Source: Burkholderiaceae bacterium
GTDB lineage: Bacteria; Pseudomonadota; Gammaproteobacteria; Burkholderiales; Burkholderiaceae_B
DNA length: 32,506 nucleotides
NCBI GenBank assembly: GCA_023653055.1
Contig: JAMNXR010000024.1
Location: forward strand, 1 to 32,506
Direction: 5' to 3'
The position numbers and the translations under genes were made by a program. The notes under the pieces were generated by a model, which worked only from the letters and a program-made list of their open reading frames with translations, ran no database searches and was not told where the DNA came from. This document shows, in pieces, positions 6,902 through 14,273 of the stretch; the first letter of the stretch is position 1; the number at the start of each line of letters is the position of its first letter.

Positions 6902-7021
6902 TGTAGACCAAGTAACTAGGTATAAGTTCTTATTGCAACCGGTTGCCTCAGAGGTGACTTACCTGTTAAAAGAAATATGCTTGCTAGACGCATTCGTGAC
7001 AAACCGATTCAGAGGAAGACT

Positions 7022-8581
7022 ATGAACTACTCGAGCACTGCTTTAAAAGCCCCTTTGGCTAAATTGAGTCTGCGTAACGGCTTGTTGGCTTGCGCCCTAT
7101 CCGCTTGCGTGGCCTTCGCCCTGCCTGCCCATGCAGGAAAAAAGAACGATACGCTAGGCTTTGCTTACGACCAAACGCCTGAGAATATTGACCCCTACTA
7201 CAACAACGTGCGGATTGGGGTGATTATTGCCGCCAACGTTTGGGACACGTTGGTATATCGCGACCCCGTAACAGGTGAATACAAAGGTCAACTCGCTAAA
7301 AGCTGGAAGCAAATCGATGAACGCACTCTGGAATTCGATCTGCGCGAAGGAATCAAGTTCCATAACGGTGAAGAGTTTGACGCAGACTCAGTTGTGTTTA
7401 CGCTGAATTATGTCTCGGACCCTGCCAATAAAGCTAGACAACAGACAGTGACTGGCTGGATCGAGAAAGCAGAAAAAGTCAGTAAATACAAGGTCCGCGT
7501 TATCAGTAAGCAGCCCTTTCCAGCAGCGATTGACTATCTGGCAACTGCCATTGCGATTCATCCCGCCAAGTACTACAAAGAAGTAGGCCCAACCGGTATG
7601 AACCTCAAGCCAATTGGCTCAGGTCCCTACAAGGTTGTTGAACATATTCCAGGCAAGTCCTTGACCCTTGAGCGTAATAAAGACTATTTCAAAGATTCAC
7701 CCAAAGCGCAGCCTACGATTGGAAAGGTGCGCATTCGCTTTATCCCTGACCGCCAAACACAAATGGCTGAAGTCATGTCCGGCGGCGAAGATTTCATCAT
7801 GCACGTTCCAAAAGATCAGGCCGAGAAGCTGAAATCAATCCCAAGTTTGCAGGTGCAGAGTGGTAACACGATGCGCATTGTATTCTTGCAGATGAATACC
7901 CGTGATGGCACGCCTGCTCCACAACTCAAAGACCTACGCGTGCGTCAGGCCATTGCACACGCGATCGATCGCGAAGCGATTTTGAAAAACATCGTGGGTG
8001 GCGGTGAGATCATCAATACCATTTGTACCCCCTCACAGGTCGGCTGTACCAGCCAAGGTGTCATGACCTATAAATACGATCCTGCATTAGCCAAGAAAAT
8101 GTTGGCCGAGGCGGGTTACCCCAATGGTTTTGAAGTGGATCTGATGGCATATCGCGAGCGTCCACAAACAGAAGCCATGATCAACTACCTGAGTGCTGTA
8201 GGCATCAAGCCCAAGCTGAGCTTTATGCAATATGCAGCTATGCGGGATCTAGCACGCGCTAACAAGACCTCCCTCACGCACCAAACTTGGGGCTCCAACT
8301 TGGTCAATGATTTGTCGGCCTCTACACCGGTGTACTTTGGTGGTGGCGCTGACGATGTGAGCCGTAACCCAGAGGTCATCAAGCTGCTGAATGAAGGTGA
8401 CAGCACAGTTGACATGAAGAAACGCCAAGAGGTTTATCAGAAAGCGTTGTCGATCATTGCCGAGCAAGCCTACGCAGTGCCGCTTTGGACATTACCTGTC
8501 TATTACGTTGCCAGTAAAGAGGTGAACTTCAAGCCCTATCATGATGAATTGGTGCGTTTCTGGGAAATGAGCTGGAAGTAA
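7022..8581 (+). CDS. Dpp/Opp-type ABC transporter periplasmic substrate-binding protein
   Basis: This 519-residue protein of the SBP_bac_5 family has a long n-region and a signal peptide ending in PAHA|G (about residue 38). The mature part shows the family hallmarks: NVWDTLVYRDPVTGEYKGQLAKSW, LEFDLREGIKFHNGEEFDADSVVFTL, LKPIGSGPYKV and DLRVRQAIAHAIDREAI. It captures the substrate for the permeases encoded next. AGAGGAAG at 7011-7018 supports the ATG at 7022; the frame is open 15 codons upstream but without a good ribosome site. Relatives bind peptides, nickel chelates, opines or other compounds, so the ligand cannot be read from the sequence. Confidence 0.92.
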   Translation: MNYSSTALKAPLAKLSLRNGLLACALSACVAFALPAHAGKKNDTLGFAYDQTPENIDPYYNNVRIGVIIAANVWDTLVYRDPVTGEYKGQLAKSWKQIDERTLEFDLREGIKFHNGEEFDADSVVFTLNYVSDPANKARQQTVTGWIEKAEKVSKYKVRVISKQPFPAAIDYLATAIAIHPAKYYKEVGPTGMNLKPIGSGPYKVVEHIPGKSLTLERNKDYFKDSPKAQPTIGKVRIRFIPDRQTQMAEVMSGGEDFIMHVPKDQAEKLKSIPSLQVQSGNTMRIVFLQMNTRDGTPAPQLKDLRVRQAIAHAIDREAILKNIVGGGEIINTICTPSQVGCTSQGVMTYKYDPALAKKMLAEAGYPNGFEVDLMAYRERPQTEAMINYLSAVGIKPKLSFMQYAAMRDLARANKTSLTHQTWGSNLVNDLSASTPVYFGGGADDVSRNPEVIKLLNEGDSTVDMKKRQEVYQKALSIIAEQAYAVPLWTLPVYYVASKEVNFKPYHDELVRFWEMSWK

Positions 8582-8626
8582 TCATTTCGTTTATGACTTT
8601 ATTATTTGCATCTCAGGTAAGGCATC

Positions 8627-9544
8627 ATGTTGGCATACATTACTAAGCGACTGGGGCTCGCCGTCCTTGTCGCCTTGACAGTTTCAATTCTTGCCTACAT
8701 GTTGCTTTACCTTTCAGGCGATCCAGCATTAGCAATCGCGGGTGAAGGCGCGCGTCAGGTCGATATCGACATGGTGCGCAAAACCTACGGCTTTGACCAA
8801 CCGATTATTGTGCAGTTTGGTAACTGGTTGCTCAAAATCATTCAGGGCGATCTGGGTCAGTCCATTTATTTCAAAACCGATGTCGGCAAGCTGATTTTTA
8901 CTAAGCTTGAAACGACGATGTTGCTCGCGTTGTACTCGCTCGCATTTGCCCTGATTATTTCAGTGCCCTTAGGTGTTTTGGCAGCGATCTACAAAAACAG
9001 CTGGATTGACCGTCTTTGCCTAGGCGTTGCAGTGGTCGGTCAGGCCATGCCTAATTTCTTTTTTGCACTGATCTTAATCATGTTGTTTTCGATTACATGG
9101 CGAATCTTGCCGGTATCCGGAAGCGACACTTGGCAACATTTTGTCATGCCTTCGATTGCCCTAGGATATTATGCAGCCCCCGCATTTATGCGTCTGATCC
9201 GAGCAGGGATGATCGAAGTGCTGAGTGCCGACTATATTCGTACTGCCCGCGCAAAAGGCCTGCCAACAAGCAGCGTGATTTTCAAGCATGCGCTGCGCAA
9301 TGCAATCGTTCCAGTTGTTGCACTTGCCGCCGTCCAACTCGGCTTTCTTCTGGGCGGTTCGGTTGTGATCGAAACTATTTTCGCTCTGGATGGGCTAGGC
9401 TACCTCGCTTATCAGAGCATTATTCAAAAAGACTTTCCCGTCACGCAAGTGATCGTCCTGCTGCTTTCAGTGATCTATATTCTGCTGACTCTGGCTTCTG
9501 ATATTGCCAACGCTTGGCTTGATCCTCGCATCCGGGTGGCATGA
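8627..9544 (+). CDS. Dpp-type ABC transporter permease, DppB-like
   Basis: This 305-residue inner-membrane permease has about six TM segments and a large first periplasmic loop (IQGDLGQSIYFKTDVGKLIFTKLETT). The EAA loop for ATPase docking reads DYIRTARAKGLPTSSVIFKHALRN. It forms a heterodimeric channel with the next permease. The ribosome site AGGTAAGG lies just before the ATG. It follows the binding protein by 45 nt, with no terminator seen between them. Confidence 0.93.
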   Translation: MLAYITKRLGLAVLVALTVSILAYMLLYLSGDPALAIAGEGARQVDIDMVRKTYGFDQPIIVQFGNWLLKIIQGDLGQSIYFKTDVGKLIFTKLETTMLLALYSLAFALIISVPLGVLAAIYKNSWIDRLCLGVAVVGQAMPNFFFALILIMLFSITWRILPVSGSDTWQHFVMPSIALGYYAAPAFMRLIRAGMIEVLSADYIRTARAKGLPTSSVIFKHALRNAIVPVVALAAVQLGFLLGGSVVIETIFALDGLGYLAYQSIIQKDFPVTQVIVLLLSVIYILLTLASDIANAWLDPRIRVA

Positions 9545-9545
9545 T

Positions 9546-10373
9546 ATGAAAAAAAATATGGCGCTCTACGTGGGTTGCGGCCTGCTCTTATTCATTATTT
9601 TTTGTGCGATTTTCGCACCATGGCTTTCTCCGTACGACCCCTATGTGCAAGATCTTACCAACCGGACGATTCCGCCTGTTTGGTACGATGCAGGAACATG
9701 GGCGCATCCATTAGGGACCGATCAGCTTGGGCGTGACTATTTGTCCCGTTTACTTTACGGCGCACGGATTTCACTATTGATTGGCCTGAGTGTTGCTGTA
9801 ATCTCAGGTCTAATCGGTACAACAATGGGCATGCTTGCGGGTTACTTTGGTGGTCGAATCGACATGTTCGTGTCATTTATGGTGACCACACGACTGTCCA
9901 TGCCCGTGATTTTGGTAGCGCTCGCAACCGTCGCACTTGTGGGCGGCTCCTTGTGGGTCGTCATTATGGTGCTGGGTCTCTTGAAATGGGATCGCTTCGC
10001 CGTAGTCATGCGAAGCGCGACTCAACAAGTCCGCGCGATGGAGTACGTCTCAGCTGCACAATCAGCCGGCGCCTCGACGTTGCGCATCATGCTGACCGAG
10101 GTGCTACCCAACGTATTGCCACATTTGATCGTGATTGCCACCCTCGAAGCGGCAAGCGCGATTTTGCTCGAGGCTGCGCTTTCATTCCTGGGCTTAGGGG
10201 TACAACCTCCGCTCCCCTCTTGGGGTCTCATGATCTCTGAAGCAAAAGCCTATATGTTCTTTTCATTTTGGCTGATTGCGATTCCTGGTTCGGCGCTGGC
10301 CTTACTGATTTTCTCAATCAATCTGGCCGGTGATGGTCTGCATCAATTCTTTACACCGGGCGAGAGAGCGTAA
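9546..10373 (+). CDS. Dpp-type ABC transporter permease, DppC-like
   Basis: This 275-residue permease has an N-terminal TM segment (ALYVGCGLLLFIIFCAIFAPWLSPYDPY), the typical HPLGTDQLGRDYLSRLLYGARISL block and an EAA loop (EYVSAAQSAGASTLRIMLTEVLPN). I chose the ATG at 9546, one base after the stop of the first permease, because it yields the canonical N-terminus. The frame extends 14 codons upstream, but only within the preceding gene. It partners the DppB-like protein. Confidence 0.92.
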   Translation: MKKNMALYVGCGLLLFIIFCAIFAPWLSPYDPYVQDLTNRTIPPVWYDAGTWAHPLGTDQLGRDYLSRLLYGARISLLIGLSVAVISGLIGTTMGMLAGYFGGRIDMFVSFMVTTRLSMPVILVALATVALVGGSLWVVIMVLGLLKWDRFAVVMRSATQQVRAMEYVSAAQSAGASTLRIMLTEVLPNVLPHLIVIATLEAASAILLEAALSFLGLGVQPPLPSWGLMISEAKAYMFFSFWLIAIPGSALALLIFSINLAGDGLHQFFTPGERA

Positions 10374-10375
10374 TC

Positions 10376-11374
10376 ATGGTGACTGACGAACTTGTTCTGG
10401 ATGTACAGGGATTAACGGTAAACATTGCTACACCCCGCGGCACACTCCATGTGGTACGCGATATTTCGATCCAAGTGAAACGCGGCGAAACGCTTTGTAT
10501 CGTGGGTGAATCGGGTTGCGGTAAATCTATTACGTCCTTGTCGATGATGGGTCTATTGCCCAAAACAGCAACACGTCATAGCCGTGTCTTCGAGTTTTTA
10601 GGCGAAGACCTCGCACACGCCAGTAAACAACGCATCAACGATCTGCGCGGCGATCGCATGGCGATGATTTTCCAAGAGCCGATGACGGCGCTAAATCCTG
10701 CCTATACGATTGGCGATCAGCTTACCGAGCATTATCGTCATCATCACAAGGCCTCGGCTGAGCAAGCGCGTCAGCGTGCCGTCGAGCTGTTGGAAAAGGT
10801 TGGCATCGCCTCGGCGGCCGAGCGACTTGGGCAGTATCCGCACCAACTCTCGGGCGGCTTGCGTCAGCGCGTGATGATTGCTATGGCGCTGATGTGTGGA
10901 CCTGAGCTGCTAATCGCAGACGAACCAAGCACAGCCTTAGATGTCACGATCCAGGCACAGATTTTGCGGCTGCTGGCTGATCTGCAAGCGGAACTTGGTA
11001 TCGCCATGGTGCTCATCACCCACGATTTGGGTGTTGTTGCCAGAATCGCTGATCGCGTGGCCGTCATGTATGCGGGTCAGATTGTCGAAGAAGGCGCCGC
11101 AGTGGATATTTTTGCCTCACCACAGCATCCCTATACGAGAGGCTTGATTAGCTGTATTCCAATACCGGGCAAAACAATTCCCGGGGGCAGACTCGGCACG
11201 ATTCCGGGCGTCGTTCCGTCGCTTATCGGTGAAATGAAAGGTTGCGCCTTTAAAGATCGCTGCGCGCACGCCCAAGCACGTTGCAGCGAAACGATCCCCT
11301 TGCACCAGACACCACAAGGCCAACAGTGGCGCTGTGTCATGAATGAAACGAACCCGAGCGGAGCAGACCAATGA
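10376..11374 (+). CDS. Dpp-type ABC transporter ATPase, DppD-like
   Basis: This 332-residue nucleotide-binding subunit has Walker A GESGCGKS (44-51), Q-loop [16 protein letters not shown], signature LSGGLRQRV, Walker [13 protein letters not shown] and switch ITHDLG. The C-terminal oligopeptide-transporter extension contains clustered Cys ([15 protein letters not shown]), which in this family can hold an iron-sulfur cluster. It starts two bases after the permease stop and its own stop overlaps the next start (ATGA). It energises import with the second ATPase. Confidence 0.94.
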   Translation: MVTDELVLDVQGLTVNIATPRGTLHVVRDISIQVKRGETLCIVGESGCGKSITSLSMMGLLPKTATRHSRVFEFLGEDLAHASKQRINDLRGDRMAMIFQEPMTALNPAYTIGDQLTEHYRHHHKASAEQARQRAVELLEKVGIASAAERLGQYPHQLSGGLRQRVMIAMALMCGPELLIADEPSTALDVTIQAQILRLLADLQAELGIAMVLITHDLGVVARIADRVAVMYAGQIVEEGAAVDIFASPQHPYTRGLISCIPIPGKTIPGGRLGTIPGVVPSLIGEMKGCAFKDRCAHAQARCSETIPLHQTPQGQQWRCVMNETNPSGADQ

Positions 11375-12330
11375 CTGCCCTGATTGAAACGAGAGATCTG
11401 CAGCGCACCTTTTCAGTCAGTGTCGGGATGTTTAAACCCCGTCAGACACTGCATGCGGTCAATGGCGTCGATCTCTCCGTGCAACGTAAAGATGTGTTGG
11501 GTATTGTGGGTGAGTCTGGTTGCGGCAAATCGACGCTTGCACGCATGCTGTTGGGTCTGACGCCCCCCTCGCGCGGCAGCGTCTTGATCGATGGACAGGA
11601 CATCAGCAAGATTGATCGACGTGATTTGGCGCGCCGCGTACAACCCATTTTTCAAGACCCCTACTCTTCCCTGAACCCACGTCGTACGATTGCTTCGATC
11701 GTGTCGTTCCCGCTGGATGTGCTGGGTGTGGGCACACGGAGCGAGCGTCGCAAGAAAGCCATTGAAATGCTGGAGCGTGTCGGTCTGCCTGCGCGCTATG
11801 CGGACAATACTCCGGGACAACTTTCTGGCGGACAACGTCAGCGCGTCGCGATCGCGCGTGCCTTGGTGATCAATCCTGAAATTGTGATTTGTGATGAACC
11901 GACCTCAGCACTTGATGTGTCGGTCCAGGCACAAATTTTGAATTTATTGCTGGACTTGCGCAAAGAATTTAATCTGACCTATGTGTTTATCAGTCACAAC
12001 TTGGCTGTGGTGGAGCATATTGCCACTCAAGTCGCCGTCATGTATCTTGGACGCGTAGTGGAGCAAACGCAAACAGCAGAGCTATTTAAACATCCGCGAC
12101 ATCCTTACACGCAGGCTTTACTGGCCTCGGTGCTGACGCCAGAGCCTGGTTTAGGCATTCCAGATATGGGCTTGGGCCTATCTTTTCCCGACCCCTTACA
12201 TCCGCCGACAGGCTGCTCATTTCATCCACGTTGCCAACAACGTCGACCCGAGTGTTCAGTGGATCATCCTCACTTGCTGCGCGATGCACACGGTGAGGTT
12301 GCCTGTCATCTTTACACTGCTAAAACATAA
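11371..12330 (+). CDS. Dpp-type ABC transporter ATPase, DppF-like
   Basis: This 319-residue second nucleotide-binding subunit has Walker [11 protein letters not shown]-loop IFQDPYSSLNPRRTI, signature LSGGQRQRVAIARAL, Walker B IVICDEPTSALD, switch ISHNLAVV and the C-terminal Cys-rich tail (TGCSFHPRCQQRRPEC). Its ATG overlaps the stop of the first ATPase, so the two are translationally coupled. It completes a five-gene importer with no gene missing. It is followed by a hairpin at 12336-12363 and then by genes on the other strand. Confidence 0.94.
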   Translation: MTALIETRDLQRTFSVSVGMFKPRQTLHAVNGVDLSVQRKDVLGIVGESGCGKSTLARMLLGLTPPSRGSVLIDGQDISKIDRRDLARRVQPIFQDPYSSLNPRRTIASIVSFPLDVLGVGTRSERRKKAIEMLERVGLPARYADNTPGQLSGGQRQRVAIARALVINPEIVICDEPTSALDVSVQAQILNLLLDLRKEFNLTYVFISHNLAVVEHIATQVAVMYLGRVVEQTQTAELFKHPRHPYTQALLASVLTPEPGLGIPDMGLGLSFPDPLHPPTGCSFHPRCQQRRPECSVDHPHLLRDAHGEVACHLYTAKT

Positions 12331-12335
12331 AAAAA

Positions 12336-12363
12336 TCGCTCCGTTATTGTCGTAACGGAGCGA
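12336..12363 (-). terminator. Intrinsic terminator for the split TPP decarboxylase genes
   Basis: A perfect 11-bp stem (TCGCTCCGTTA / TAACGGAGCGA) with loop TTGTCG is followed on the minus strand by seven T residues. On the plus strand the hairpin lacks a T-tract, so it should stop the importer transcript poorly. Confidence 0.85.
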
Positions 12364-12384
12364 GTGCTTTGTACAAATACCTAC

Positions 12385-12984
12385 TTAGAACGGTGCCAGA
12401 CCTAACGAAGCGCGGAAGCGGTTCTTGATGAACACGCCATCGCGCGAAGGTAACGCACGTGGCAGATCATCGGGTTTGACCAAAATTTGTGCAAACGTCA
12501 CACCTTGACGTGCGTTGACATTTTGCTCCACCTGTTTCAAGCCAGCCATATCCTTGACTTGGTAAGAGTTGACAATCCCGCACGCCTTGGCCACGGCGGA
12601 CAAATCTGTGCCGAGGCTAGAGTGACTGAACTGCATGCCTGTCTCGCCGAAATGACCGTTATCAATAACGACGATGGTGAGGTTGGCTGGTTTTTGAGCA
12701 CTGATGGTCGCCAAGGATCCAATACCCATCAATTGCTCACCATCACCTGTAATCACCATCACAGACTTGTCTGGCTGCGCCAGTGCAAGGCCCAGACCCA
12801 TGGCGGCTGCACCACCCATGGCGCCCCACAAATAAAAGTTTTTATCGCGATCACCCGCGGCAAATACGTCATAGGTGGCGGAGCCTAAACCTGTGACGAT
12901 CAAAGACTCTGGGCACTTGGCAATCAGAGCACTGACGAACTCGCGACGATCAATGACGCTAGTAGAAGACTGAACATGACTCAT
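12385..12984 (-). CDS. TPP-dependent decarboxylase, PP-domain subunit (ComE/sulfopyruvate decarboxylase beta-like)
   Basis: This 199-residue protein is only the pyrophosphate-binding half of a TPP enzyme. It has GDG at 80-82 followed by a conserved Asn at 109 (GDGEQLMGIGSL...VIDNGHFGETG) and the upstream LWGAMGGAAAMGLGLAL segment. It should form the active site together with the PYR-domain subunit encoded just upstream. The two-chain layout is that of sulfopyruvate decarboxylase ComDE and related phosphonopyruvate decarboxylases. Without a sulfonate or phosphonate gene nearby, the substrate is simply a 2-oxo acid of unknown kind. The gap to the partner gene is 83 nt and a strong terminator follows. 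Confidence 0.8.
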   Translation of the reverse strand: MSHVQSSTSVIDRREFVSALIAKCPESLIVTGLGSATYDVFAAGDRDKNFYLWGAMGGAAAMGLGLALAQPDKSVMVITGDGEQLMGIGSLATISAQKPANLTIVVIDNGHFGETGMQFSHSSLGTDLSAVAKACGIVNSYQVKDMAGLKQVEQNVNARQGVTFAQILVKPDDLPRALPSRDGVFIKNRFRASLGLAPF

Positions 12985-13067
12985 GGCAATTCCTATCTAA
13001 ATATCTTGAAAGATGTTGCACCACGCACGATGACTGAAATCAGCTCGGCACGTTTAACCGCAGTTGC

Positions 13068-13604
13068 TTAGTTGCGCAGCCATTTCTTGCGTCCAATCAG
13101 ACGCTGTGACAGCAACACCGCAACGGGCTCTCCGCCCTCAAACGCGAAATCCAACGCGGCGCCTACAACATCCTCTACCTCATCCGCGTACTCGGCGCGA
13201 TAGACCTTGATGCCCATCAACTCCATCGAGGCTTGCGTCGCTTTGCTCATAGGGACCTGCCAGGGATTGAACTCAGCATACTCGCCGCGCATTGTCACCA
13301 GCGTTAAAAACGGGAAGCGGCAACTCTGCAACAAGGACATCATATTGATACAGTTACCCACACCGCTACTCTGCATGAGCAGCGCATGACGTTGGCCTCC
13401 GAGCCATGCACCGCCAGCCACAGCAATACCCTCTTCTTCGGTTGTCAGCACAATGGCGCGCATATCAGGATCTTCGTTGACACGGCGAATCACGTGCGCA
13501 TGTCCAGCATCCGGCACATACGATACTTGCTGAATGCCGCCTTCTTTGAGAACCTTAAATATTTGTTCTTGCCAGGCGGGTGTGGGGGAGAAGACTTCAC
13601 TCAT
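13068..13604 (-). CDS. TPP-dependent decarboxylase, PYR-domain subunit (ComD/sulfopyruvate decarboxylase alpha-like)
   Basis: This 178-residue protein is the pyrimidine-binding half of a split TPP enzyme. TTEEEGIAVAGGAWLGG (54-70) carries the conserved Glu that activates the cofactor, followed by LLMQSSGVGNCINMM. It pairs with the PP-domain protein encoded downstream. Lengths of 178 and 199 residues match the ComD/ComE type. It lies 59 nt downstream of the Lrp-family regulator on the same strand, so all three may form one transcript. The reaction is non-oxidative decarboxylation of a 2-oxo acid to an aldehyde by family; substrate unknown. Confidence 0.8.
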   Translation of the reverse strand: MSEVFSPTPAWQEQIFKVLKEGGIQQVSYVPDAGHAHVIRRVNEDPDMRAIVLTTEEEGIAVAGGAWLGGQRHALLMQSSGVGNCINMMSLLQSCRFPFLTLVTMRGEYAEFNPWQVPMSKATQASMELMGIKVYRAEYADEVEDVVGAALDFAFEGGEPVAVLLSQRLIGRKKWLRN

Positions 13605-13627
13605 GTCTCGCGAATCCTTTGAACAGT

Positions 13628-13659
13628 TTTTTTGTAAAGAAGCTTTTTTGTAACGAAGC
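13628..13659. repeat. Tandem 16-bp repeat (two copies) between regulator and ComD-like gene
   Basis: TTTTTTGTAAAGAAGC at 13628-13643 is followed at once by TTTTTTGTAACGAAGC at 13644-13659, with one mismatch. It lies in the 59-nt gap between the two minus-strand genes. It could be a regulator site, a leader element or simple slippage. Confidence 0.8.
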
Positions 13660-13663
13660 GATA

Positions 13664-14140
13664 CTATACGTCCGTTTTTATCGGCAGCGGTAAGGCTGTT
13701 TTGTATCGCACCTGTTTGAGCGCGAAACTCGACCGGATTTTTTCAATCCCCGGTATCGGTGTCAATTGCTCCAAGATAAATTTTTCCAATGCTGCGATAT
13801 CGGCGACCGCGACACGAATCAGGTAGTCGCTGTCACCCGTCATGAGATAACACTCCATCACCTCGTCGTGCTCACTAATACGCTGCTCAAAGTGCGCGAG
13901 CGATTCTTTACTCTGGCTTTTGAGGCTGATGTTGATAAAGACATTGAGTCCCAAGCCTAGTGCAGTGGCATTCGCCAACGCCACGTAGCGGTCAATCACT
14001 CCTGCAGATTCCAGTGCACGTACCCGTGCCAGGCAAGGCGACGGGCTTAAATGCACACGACGTGCAAGCTCGATATTTGACAATGCACCATCTAACTGTA
14101 GCTCTGACAATATCTTCAAATCAATAGAATCTAGTTTCAT
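13664..14140 (-). CDS. Lrp/AsnC-family transcriptional regulator
   Basis: This 158-residue regulator has an N-terminal winged helix ([15 protein letters not shown], recognition part [22 protein letters not shown], about 3-60) and a C-terminal RAM/ACT-like ligand-binding domain (about 65-145, with [17 protein letters not shown]). Family members usually sense amino acids and control amino acid metabolism. It is divergent from the dehydrogenase E1 gene and lies upstream of the split decarboxylase genes. The arrangement resembles MdeR next to MdeB of Pseudomonas putida methionine catabolism, which is my basis for proposing local control. No methionine gamma-lyase gene is present here. Confidence 0.93.
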   Translation of the reverse strand: MKLDSIDLKILSELQLDGALSNIELARRVHLSPSPCLARVRALESAGVIDRYVALANATALGLGLNVFINISLKSQSKESLAHFEQRISEHDEVMECYLMTGDSDYLIRVAVADIAALEKFILEQLTPIPGIEKIRSSFALKQVRYKTALPLPIKTDV

Positions 14141-14170
14141 TATGCTGTTTTAAATAAAAAAACGGAATTT

Positions 14171-14189
14171 AATGCTGCATATTAGCATT
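14171..14189. promoter_or_regulatory. Candidate Lrp-family operator
   Basis: The inverted repeat AATGCT-GCATATT-AGCATT lies 30 bp upstream of the regulator start, in the divergent gap between the regulator and the E1 gene. Its AT-rich centre and length are typical of sites bound by Lrp/AsnC dimers, so autoregulation and control of E1 are plausible. Confidence 0.5.
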
Positions 14190-14273
14190 TCAACCCCTCA
14201 TAAAGGCATCCCATGCTGCAAACAAGTCTCTAGAATATCGACTTACACACACCTCACTAAAAGACTGCACACG

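Noticed and set aside
11371-12330. Nickel or glutathione specificity for the ABC importer
   Set aside because: The subunits fit the general peptide/nickel/opine group; no residue pattern visible by eye allows a substrate call.
14172-14273. 34-codon N-terminal extension of the E1 gene
   Set aside because: It covers the divergent promoter and operator region and does not resemble AceE-type N-termini.
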